Assembly: GCA_046704445.1 (NCBI GenBank)
Contig: JBJKRW010000092.1
Span: forward strand, 1 to 12,167
From: JBJKRW01 sp046704445
Lineage (GTDB): Bacteria; Patescibacteriota; Microgenomatia; UBA1406; GWC2-37-13
Direction: 5' to 3'
DNA length: 12,167 bases
Shown: piece by piece, positions 1 to 5,093 of the stretch
Layout of the letters: each line of letters opens with the position of its first letter
How positions within the stretch are numbered: position 1 is the first letter of the stretch
Made by a program: the position numbers and the translations under genes
Notes under the pieces: generated by a model
Seen by the model: the letters and a program-made list of their open reading frames with translations, nothing else
Databases searched by the model: none
What the model was told of the DNA's origin: nothing

Positions 1-1026
1 TGGCGTACCTGACAGACTCCGATGTTCCGATACATATGCGGCAAGGTTTCTGTGGATGGCATTCCTGTCGATCTGTCCCCTGTCGGAAACGGGCTTGGGT
101 CTTGCAAAAAATTCCCTATCCTGCTGGTCTTCTTCACCGATGATCCTCGCTCTGCTTATCTCTCTTTCTCCTGCTGAGAAACAGTGAAGCAATCTTGCAT
201 ACTCCCCGCTCATGGTTTGGTGAAATTCCTGCAGGAATTTGAAAAAATCAGGATCTTTTAGGGTTTCCGGTCCTTGCTTCAACCGGAAAAAATATCCCCG
301 CGGATACTGAAGCGAATAATCACGGAAATGAAACATATCCGCTATTATTGTTTCCGGAATTTTTCCGCGCATTTTCGGCAGAATCACATGTTCAATCAAC
401 CCCGTTCCCAATGAAGCAAGAGGATCGCTGAACAGATGATTCGCCTCCCTTGACGATCTCGGAATAAATGACGCAATATCCTGACTTCCCATACGCACAA
501 GGTGCATATGCAACTCTTTAATGCTTTGAACGGACTGTCTTTCTATTTCGTTGTTTCCGAAATTTATTCCCAAAAACATATGTTTTCCGTTTCCGCTCTC
601 CCGATATGTTCCAAGAATGTCCGCAGCCATGGAAAACGCTTCAATGCCCTGAATAACCGACACGTCCGCAACAGAAGGCTGGGTTTGGGAATCATGTTTT
701 CCCAACACCCACGCAATCAAATGATCACCGTCAGATCCCACATAGGAAGAAGGAGCAAACGCAAATATGGTCCTGCTGCCGTCCGAATGAGTATTGCAGG
801 CCAATCCAGCACCGTGCTCCGACAATAACGCCGACGGCATCCCGCTTTTGTTCATTTGATGAAGATAGCCCCTGTGAATCTGCTTGGGACTGAACGTTGT
901 CGCCACCCCGTCCTGATCTGGAACCACGTATTTGGGAAGCATTAATGTCACCGGAATGCTTCCCATAAGATATGATTCGGGGCTGCGGGTAATCTCATCA
1001 AGCGATTGTCGAACTAGCGTTTCCAT
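1..1026 (-). CDS. Partial protein, HIT/GalT-superfamily-like
   Basis: The frame is open from an ATG at 1026 to the window edge (342 residues, 3' end missing). Two stretches fit the layout of HIT and GalT-type nucleotide hydrolases or transferases. Around residues 82-105, FAP..., GDHLI and GKH resemble the family's N-terminal 'P..PGH.LV.PK.H' strand. Around residues 153-177, GINFG, then RQSV, then ELHMHLV resemble 'N.G..AGQSV.H.H.H..'. In that alignment the first histidine of H-x-H-x-H is Glu171, while the middle, normally nucleophilic, His173 and the last His175 remain. Substrate is unknown. The gene follows the one at 1080-1817 after 53 nt that hold a terminator-like hairpin. A TATTAT (1072-1067) may be its own -10, but I see no convincing -35. 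No Shine-Dalgarno is visible. Coding status is well supported by the long open frame; the superfamily assignment is from pattern reading only and could be wrong. Confidence 0.6.
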   Translation of the reverse strand, partial: METLVRQSLDEITRSPESYLMGSIPVTLMLPKYVVPDQDGVATTFSPKQIHRGYLHQMNKSGMPSALLSEHGAGLACNTHSDGSRTIFAFAPSSYVGSDGDHLIAWVLGKHDSQTQPSVADVSVIQGIEAFSMAADILGTYRESGNGKHMFLGINFGNNEIERQSVQSIKELHMHLVRMGSQDIASFIPRSSREANHLFSDPLASLGTGLIEHVILPKMRGKIPETIIADMFHFRDYSLQYPRGYFFRLKQGPETLKDPDFFKFLQEFHQTMSGEYARLLHCFSAGEREISRARIIGEEDQQDREFFARPKPVSDRGQIDRNAIHRNLAAYVSEHRSLSGTP

Positions 1027-1037
1027 TGTTTTGCGCC

Positions 1038-1058
1038 AAAAAATCCGCCTTCCGGCGG
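1038..1058 (-). terminator. Intrinsic terminator-like hairpin before the 1026 start
   Basis: Read on the minus strand, a CCGCC/GGCGG stem with a GGAA (GNRA-type) loop is followed by one A and six Ts. It lies 21 nt after the stop of the 1080-1817 gene and its T-tract ends 11 nt before the next ATG. It may simply end the upstream transcript, or act on a message that starts at the TATTAT box just upstream. Confidence 0.65.
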
Positions 1059-1079
1059 TAAAAAAAATAATAGTTCCCT

Positions 1080-1817
1080 TTATAAGGGGGTAACTCCGAA
1101 CATCATGCCGATAATTTTATCCTCGTGCAATCTATCCATCCTAAGCTTCCCGCTGTCAACAACCTTTGCATGGTACCGGCGGTTCATCCGCATATCCATG
1201 GTTTCCAATACTTGCCGCTTGTACCGGCCAAAGTCTACCTTTCTCCATGCAATTTCATCTCCCGGAACAACAATTAATCCCTCGTCTAACGCTCTCGTGA
1301 AATTAATCCCTCCGCTGTTTGAATTTCTGCAGTCGTATATGGATCGGCGCAGCTCGTCTACGGTAACCCGTGGGTTGATTCTCCCGCAACGTACTATCAT
1401 CGCGGAAATCCTGATATCATTGTTGAGGGGATCGGCCACCGCAAGTCCTCCTATATTGTACAAGTCTGCATTCAATCTGTCCGTCCACCATTTCACGGCT
1501 CCATCAATATTTTCTCCGGGCTTATTTATAAATGAACCTCTGAACCAACACGCATCAGTGGCCGCGCTCGGTTCGTCCAGGTCATCATATGCAATCATCA
1601 GTTTCTCAAGCGCAGCTCCCACCACATACGGAAGCCCTTTATGCCCGCCGGGCATAAACGGTGCCACCAATCCTATTCCCAATGCGCGGTCAAAACGTTC
1701 CTCGGCAAATGCCCCTTTTGCATAAAGCCCATTTGCGCTTACCGCATATCCGAGTCTTGCATATACGCCGGATTTAATATTCTCCGGATTGGTAATAATA
1801 GTAAACCGTTCCGCCAT
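1080..1817 (-). CDS. Unrecognised 245-aa protein, paralogue of the 2011-3048 product
   Basis: I do not recognise this family. The protein has no signal peptide or membrane segment and is probably cytosolic. It shares ordered motifs with the product of 2011-3048: GLVAP (residues 49-53) followed by a glycine/proline-rich turn and an A..KL helix; a WTD segment (111-113) and G.AV (124-127); GGINF (169-173); then AL..GLIVVPG (176-186) and a closing FG (196-197). It lacks about 90 N-terminal residues and the C-terminal tail of its partner. After the shared region its C-terminus is rich in Arg, Lys and Met. The ATG at 1817 is chosen because the frame begins there, directly after a hairpin and T-tract. 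A promoter at 1973-2000 and a structured leader suggest regulation separate from the upstream gene. No catalytic motif is evident and I assign no function. Confidence 0.85.
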   Translation of the reverse strand: MAERFTIITNPENIKSGVYARLGYAVSANGLYAKGAFAEERFDRALGIGLVAPFMPGGHKGLPYVVGAALEKLMIAYDDLDEPSAATDACWFRGSFINKPGENIDGAVKWWTDRLNADLYNIGGLAVADPLNNDIRISAMIVRCGRINPRVTVDELRRSIYDCRNSNSGGINFTRALDEGLIVVPGDEIAWRKVDFGRYKRQVLETMDMRMNRRYHAKVVDSGKLRMDRLHEDKIIGMMFGVTPL

Positions 1818-1820
1818 AAT

Positions 1821-1846
1821 AAAAAAACCCGCCTTAACAGGCGGGT
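1821..1846 (-). terminator. Hairpin plus seven Ts ending 3 nt before the 1817 start
   Basis: On the minus strand a perfect 7-bp ACCCGCC/GGCGGGT stem with a 6-nt loop (1846-1827) runs into seven Ts (1827-1821), then ATT and the ATG of the 1080-1817 gene. It has the form of a strong intrinsic terminator, yet sits upstream of the start and downstream of that gene's likely promoter. That placement fits a leader attenuator rather than an end-of-gene terminator. The sequence GTTTTTTTATTATG is identical to that before the start at 3048. Confidence 0.75.
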
Positions 1847-1851
1847 ACGCG

Positions 1852-1899
1852 CTATGGGAGTCGGACTCCCTTAATAATGTAAAATTTCCGTTTCTTCAT
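1852..1899 (-). CDS. Possible 15-residue leader peptide
   Basis: The reading frame MKKRKFYIIKGVRLP ends with TAG, 5 nt before the terminator-type hairpin at 1846-1827. Its ATG overlaps the TGA of the preceding small frame (ATGA at 1899-1896), the usual arrangement for translational coupling. It spans a GGGAGT/ACTCCC palindrome (1856-1870), so a translating ribosome would melt that stem. The frame is short enough to arise by chance and nothing shows directly that it is translated. Confidence 0.3.
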   Translation of the reverse strand: MKKRKFYIIKGVRLP

Positions 1900-1967
1900 G
1901 CCAGTCTTGATTCTTGAAAACAAAAAACCTCGCCTTGTGCAAGCGGGGTAATTAGTAAAAGATCCAT
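1896..1967 (-). CDS. Possible 23-residue leader peptide
   Basis: A small frame starts MDLLLITPLAQGEVF and ends at TGA (1898-1896). Its ATG at 1967 lies 5 nt after the predicted -10 box, so the message would be nearly leaderless. The frame covers the whole of the first leader hairpin (1949-1927), with the ACC CCG CTT codons lying in that hairpin's 5' arm. Nothing in the sequence proves translation. There is no obvious run of one regulatory codon beyond three consecutive leucine codons (residues 3-5). Confidence 0.3.
   Translation of the reverse strand: MDLLLITPLAQGEVFCFQESRLA
1922..1949 (-). terminator. Hairpin with T6 at the 5' end of the leader
   Basis: On the minus strand ACCCCGC pairs with GCGAGGT (one C-A mismatch), with a possible inner CTT/AAG extension and a GCAC loop. 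Six Ts, a G and four more Ts follow. It starts about 18 nt after the predicted transcription start, so it is not the terminator of the 2011-3048 gene unless that message reads through the promoter. It may act as the pause or protector stem of an attenuator. Confidence 0.5.
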
Positions 1968-1972
1968 AATCT

Positions 1973-2000
1973 ATTGTACATATTTTTTCGCGGGTTTCAA
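1973..2000 (-). promoter_or_regulatory. Promoter for the 1080-1817 gene
   Basis: TTGAAA (2000-1995), a 16-nt spacer and TACAAT (1978-1973) match sigma-70-type boxes at 5/6 and 5/6. The expected start is near 1966. It begins 11 nt after the stop of the 2011-3048 gene, so the two paralogues can be transcribed separately. Confidence 0.6.
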
Positions 2001-2010
2001 GCGGATTTTT

Positions 2011-3048
2011 TCACGAACCGTCTGGAAGCAAATAAGGGATATCCACAACTCCCCGTTCCACATGCAGCGCATCCTCGTCTGTCATACGGATTCCTCTTCC
2101 GTCGGGAGTGCTGGTGAGATTGACATAATAGGAAAATACTGGTTCTGTGTGTGATACAGGTGTTGGTTTTGCCATACTTATTCTTTCCGCTTGATCCATT
2201 CCGACCGGACCGAATTCCTGACGAAAAAGAAAAAGCCTTCCCGAACCGGGAATAATAAGACCATTCCGAAGTGCGTCCGGTATATGAATTCCGCCCGCCC
2301 TGACTCCTATCCCCTCATTCAGCGCCCTCTCCTTCTCTTTCTCGATGACCTCCCCATCTTGAGTAAACTCTCCCAAGTCGGCCACACTGATCCCGGCGCG
2401 GATTACTCTGGTCCCCGGTATAAATACCGCCTGGCCATGCAAAGAGTAGATATGCCTGATTCCGTCCGTGTAATATCCAAAAACCTCTTCTAGATCTTCG
2501 GGGGTATTCGGTTGGTTAACCATCCATTCCACGGCAGGCGTTATGATTGGCGAGAAGCGTACAAAACTTGTCAAACCATCCTCCTCTTTAATCTTGTTTC
2601 CTATACCATAAACCCAGTCCGTACCTTTTATTGCGGGAAACGTCCGATAAGAAGCATCAAATAAATTTAGACCAGACTCAAAACACGCATGTAATAAACC
2701 CTTCAGTTTTGCCACCGCAATCGCGACAGGCCTGGGAATTCCTTCATGTGTGTACGGTGCAACAAGTCCCGTATCCGACAGGTTTTTATATTGTTTTTCC
2801 GCGTTACCGCCCGCTCTGATCAATAAATCGTGAGTGTGGGGATCGATACCTAATAAGAACAGCGCCTCAGGAGTCAAGGTATGCAAACCATGGTTTGCAG
2901 TGAACATTCGTGCCTTTACTCCTCCATGAGTAGCAAAAATAACCGGAGAAAGAGGAAGATCGTCATGAATAAATGCATAAGCAGAGTGTCTTGACAAAAG
3001 AGCCCATGCTTGTTGGTCTAATAGAGCATTTTTTGAAACTTCTCGCAT
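2011..3048 (-). CDS. Unrecognised 345-aa protein, paralogue of the 1080-1817 product
   Basis: This family is not one I can name. The protein appears soluble and cytosolic, with no signal peptide or membrane helix. Motifs shared in order with the 1080-1817 product are GLVAPY (residues 94-99) and an A.AKLK helix; YTD (193-195) and G.AV (205-208); GGIHI (252-256); AL..GLIIPG (259-268) and FG (279-280). An extra N-terminal region of about 90 residues contains HGG and PHTHDLL; a C-terminal extension of about 65 residues follows the shared region. The frame also opens at an ATG at 3126, giving 26 more residues. I prefer the ATG at 3048, because the extra stretch contains a hairpin and T7 identical in layout to the leader of its paralogue, and because a weak -10 (TATAGA) abuts the 3126 ATG, so transcription would begin inside the longer version. 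The gene diverges from the rdgB-like gene. Confidence 0.8.
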   Translation of the reverse strand: MREVSKNALLDQQAWALLSRHSAYAFIHDDLPLSPVIFATHGGVKARMFTANHGLHTLTPEALFLLGIDPHTHDLLIRAGGNAEKQYKNLSDTGLVAPYTHEGIPRPVAIAVAKLKGLLHACFESGLNLFDASYRTFPAIKGTDWVYGIGNKIKEEDGLTSFVRFSPIITPAVEWMVNQPNTPEDLEEVFGYYTDGIRHIYSLHGQAVFIPGTRVIRAGISVADLGEFTQDGEVIEKEKERALNEGIGVRAGGIHIPDALRNGLIIPGSGRLFLFRQEFGPVGMDQAERISMAKPTPVSHTEPVFSYYVNLTSTPDGRGIRMTDEDALHVERGVVDIPYLLPDGS

Positions 3049-3051
3049 AAT

Positions 3052-3074
3052 AAAAAAACACAACCGTATGTGTT
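3052..3074 (-). terminator. Weak hairpin plus seven Ts before the 3048 start
   Basis: On the minus strand AACACA, a 6-nt loop and TGTGTT are followed by a T-tract (seven Ts in all, two of them in the stem), then ATT and ATG. The stem has only two GC pairs and is weak. The stretch GTTTTTTTATTATG is shared base for base with the leader end of the 1080-1817 gene. It could be an attenuator or a U-rich ribosome-binding leader. Confidence 0.4.
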
Positions 3075-3137
3075 GCTCCATGCTATCAAAAACATATTTG
3101 CTCCGCAAGTAAACAAACCCGTTCATACTCTATACAT

Positions 3138-3167
3138 TTGAAGTATTTTTTAAAAATTGACTATAAT
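3138..3167 (+). promoter_or_regulatory. Promoter of the rdgB-serS unit
   Basis: TTGAAG (3138-3143), an 18-nt spacer and a consensus TATAAT (3162-3167) predict a start near 3174, about 10 nt before the ATG at 3184. This rules out the earlier in-frame TTG at 3157, which lies upstream of the predicted transcription start. The region is shared with the divergent gene at 2011-3048. Confidence 0.75.
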
Positions 3168-3183
3168 TAATCTGATTATTCCT

Positions 3184-3816
3184 ATGAAACAAATTCTTCT
3201 GGCAACACATAATCGCGCAAAACTTAAAGAGCTCGGTCGATATTTCGCCTCTCTTAGCCGATTCGGTATTACACTGATTTCACTTAGTCAAGCTCACATA
3301 AAGGAAAGCCCTGAAGAAAGCGGAAATACCTTCAGGAAAAATGCGTTAATAAAAGCGGAATTTTATTCGCAAGCCTCAAACCTCCCTGTCGTCGCCGATG
3401 ACGGAGGATTATGTATCGATGCTTTGGACGGTGCTCCGGGAGTACGCTCACGAAGGTGGCCGGGTCATCAGGCTTCTGACAACGAACTCATCCGTATGAC
3501 ACTTATGCAGCTTAAGAATACGCCCCGATTTAAGCGTAAAGCCACGCTTCAAACGTGGTTATGCTTTAAAGATCCGCAAAGCAACTCTGTGTTTTTTTCA
3601 CACGGAACCATATGCGGACGGATTGCAGAAAAACCAAGTTCCCGTCGTGTCCAAGGGTATCCCTATCGGTCGCTTTTTATCGTCGGGTCGTTGGATCGGT
3701 ATTATGACGAACTGACCGAGGAAGAACACCTCCGCATCAATCATAGACGTGCCGCCTCGTACAGACTCGTCAAAAAAATCCAGGACCATGTGTTAGAATT
3801 AAAAAATAACAAATAA
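3184..3816 (+). CDS. rdgB: RdgB/HAM1-family non-canonical purine NTP pyrophosphatase, divergent
   Basis: Family members hydrolyse ITP, dITP and XTP to the monophosphate and pyrophosphate in the cytosol, keeping deaminated purines out of nucleic acids. The 210-residue protein (usual size about 200) shows the phosphate-binding start ATHNRAK (7-13; family T.N..K), the E.G.TF..NA motif (45-54), and the catalytic ADDGGLCIDALDGAPGVRS block (71-89, acidic pair Asp72-Asp73). Later motifs are altered: the usual GFGYDP.F base-pocket loop reads GYPYRSLF (158-165) and the usual K..ISHR reads HLRINHR (182-188), keeping His187-Arg188. The fold and metal site look intact, but base specificity may differ. 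I take the ATG at 3184, 10 nt downstream of the predicted transcription start. It is cotranscribed with serS, 13 nt downstream. A Maf-like or other ITPase-fold role is the alternative, but the DDGGL and PGVRS motifs favour RdgB. Confidence 0.85.
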   Translation: MKQILLATHNRAKLKELGRYFASLSRFGITLISLSQAHIKESPEESGNTFRKNALIKAEFYSQASNLPVVADDGGLCIDALDGAPGVRSRRWPGHQASDNELIRMTLMQLKNTPRFKRKATLQTWLCFKDPQSNSVFFSHGTICGRIAEKPSSRRVQGYPYRSLFIVGSLDRYYDELTEEEHLRINHRRAASYRLVKKIQDHVLELKNNK

Positions 3817-3829
3817 AGATATTTAATCT

Positions 3830-5083
3830 ATGCTTAGTTTAGATTACATAAGAAAAAACAAGGATAAGGTCATTCTTGCCGCACGCCACAAAAATAGACA
3901 GGTGGATGTTGATAAAATCTTACAACTGGACGACCAACGAAGAAAATTTATATTGCAAATCCAGAATTTGCGTGAAGAAAGAAACAATATATCCGGAAAA
4001 AAGACGGACGAAGCTGCACGCGAACGGGGTAGAGCAATCAAAGAAGAACTCAAGACACTTGAGAATTCACTGCACCGCACAAAAATCGAACTTGAACAGC
4101 TTCTCCTGATGGTGCCGAATATTCCTCTGGACGAAGTACCGGTCGGCAAAGACGCTTCTTTCAATGTAGAAATCAGAACATGGGGTAACAAGCCGGAATT
4201 TGATTTCAATCCCCGTTCACACATTGAACTTGGAAAATCGCTCCAACTTATAGATCTTGAACGGGGATCAAAAGTATCGGGTTTTCGGGGATATTTTCTG
4301 AAAAACGGGCTTGCGCTTTTGCAATCCGCGCTTATGTTCTACGTATTCAGGAAGTTGTATCAAAAAGGATTTACGCCTTTTATCGCCCCCTCCATTGTGA
4401 AAGGATTTACCCTTTTCGGGACAGGCCAGTTTCCTTGGGGTGAACAGGAAGTATACAAACTCAATGACGAAGACGCATATCTCGCAGGAACCGCGGAAGT
4501 TCCTATTACCGCATATCATTCAAATGAAACGCTTGCGGAAAAAGAACTTCCAAAAAAATATGCAGCCTTTTCTTCATGTTTCAGGAGAGAAGCCGGGGCA
4601 TACGGAAAAGATACCAAAGGATTGTACCGCGTTCATGAATTTTGGAAAGTCGAACAGGTAGTCATCGGACCGAATAAGCCTGATTATGCACGTACCGTCC
4701 ATGAAGAGTTGCAGAAAAATGCGGAAGAAATACTGCAGGACCTCAACCTTCCTTACCGGGTACTGCTTATGTGTACCGGAGACATGGGAGAACCGCAGAT
4801 CAAAAAATACGACATAGAAACATGGATGCCTTCGAGAAATTCGTACGGCGAAACCATGTCCAACTCCATCATGGGAGATTTCCAGACCAGAAGGCTGAAC
4901 ATTAAATACAAAACAAAGTCGGGAAAAACGGAATACTGCTACTCCTTCAACAACACTGCACTTGCCTCGCCGAGAATACTTATCGCACTCATGGAGAATT
5001 ATCAGCGCAAGGACGGCTCAATCGCAATACCCGAAATACTACGTCCGCTGGTAGGATTCGATTTTATTCTACCTGAAAAATAA
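3830..5083 (+). CDS. serS: Seryl-tRNA synthetase
   Basis: Class II aminoacyl-tRNA synthetase that activates serine with ATP and loads it on tRNA-Ser in the cytosol. The 417 residues match the usual length of about 420. Residues 1-100 form the N-terminal long coiled-coil arm (heptad-like, rich in Glu, Lys and Arg) that grips the long variable arm of tRNA-Ser, ending in the usual VPNIP linker (95-99). The catalytic part shows motif 1 near FIAPSIV (184-190), the serine-binding TAEVP loop (221-225), motif 2 FRREAGAYGKDTKGLYR (251-267) and motif 3 NNTALASPRILIALMENYQ (374-392), followed by the conserved DGSI..PE.LRP segment. In motif 3 the residue before the ATP-binding arginine is Pro381 where Gly is usual. 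It is the second gene of the rdgB-serS unit. It ends 10 nt from the convergent penicillin-binding protein gene, with only a CCTGAAA/TTTCAGG dyad (5072-5098) and no T-tract between. Confidence 0.97.
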   Translation: MLSLDYIRKNKDKVILAARHKNRQVDVDKILQLDDQRRKFILQIQNLREERNNISGKKTDEAARERGRAIKEELKTLENSLHRTKIELEQLLLMVPNIPLDEVPVGKDASFNVEIRTWGNKPEFDFNPRSHIELGKSLQLIDLERGSKVSGFRGYFLKNGLALLQSALMFYVFRKLYQKGFTPFIAPSIVKGFTLFGTGQFPWGEQEVYKLNDEDAYLAGTAEVPITAYHSNETLAEKELPKKYAAFSSCFRREAGAYGKDTKGLYRVHEFWKVEQVVIGPNKPDYARTVHEELQKNAEEILQDLNLPYRVLLMCTGDMGEPQIKKYDIETWMPSRNSYGETMSNSIMGDFQTRRLNIKYKTKSGKTEYCYSFNNTALASPRILIALMENYQRKDGSIAIPEILRPLVGFDFILPEK

Positions 5084-5093
5084 CTCTTCACTT

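Larger units (their letters stand above)
1818..1967 (-). promoter_or_regulatory. Candidate transcription attenuator leader
   Basis: The untranslated leader of the 1080-1817 gene contains three stems in order: 1949-1927, 1870-1856 and 1846-1827 plus T7. The 3' arm of the first (GGCGAGGT, 1934-1927) can instead pair with the 5' arm of the last (ACCCGCC, 1846-1840): seven base pairs with one bulged A. That gives the 1:2, 2:3 and 3:4 geometry of classical attenuators, with small frames across arm 1. The pairings are visible in the sequence; the regulatory role is inference, since GC-rich terminator arms often match by chance. Confidence 0.35.

Noticed and set aside
502..828. 108-codon plus-strand open frame
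   Set aside because: It lies opposite a 342-codon minus-strand frame that carries HIT-like motifs; composition and lack of signals suggest a shadow.
1105..1725. 206-codon plus-strand open frame opposite the 1080-1817 gene
   Set aside because: The minus frame has a promoter, a leader, and motifs shared with its paralogue. The plus frame has no promoter or recognisable motif and reads as an antisense shadow.
1853..1870. Palindrome with GAGTCGGACTC resembling a tRNA T-arm
   Set aside because: No acceptor, D or anticodon arm can be built around it and there is no CCA; it is better read as a leader stem.
3049..3126. N-terminal extension of the 2011-3048 gene from the ATG at 3126
   Set aside because: A candidate -10 (TATAGA) lies 2 nt before that ATG, and the stretch holds the hairpin and T7 seen in the paralogue's leader. 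It cannot be fully excluded.
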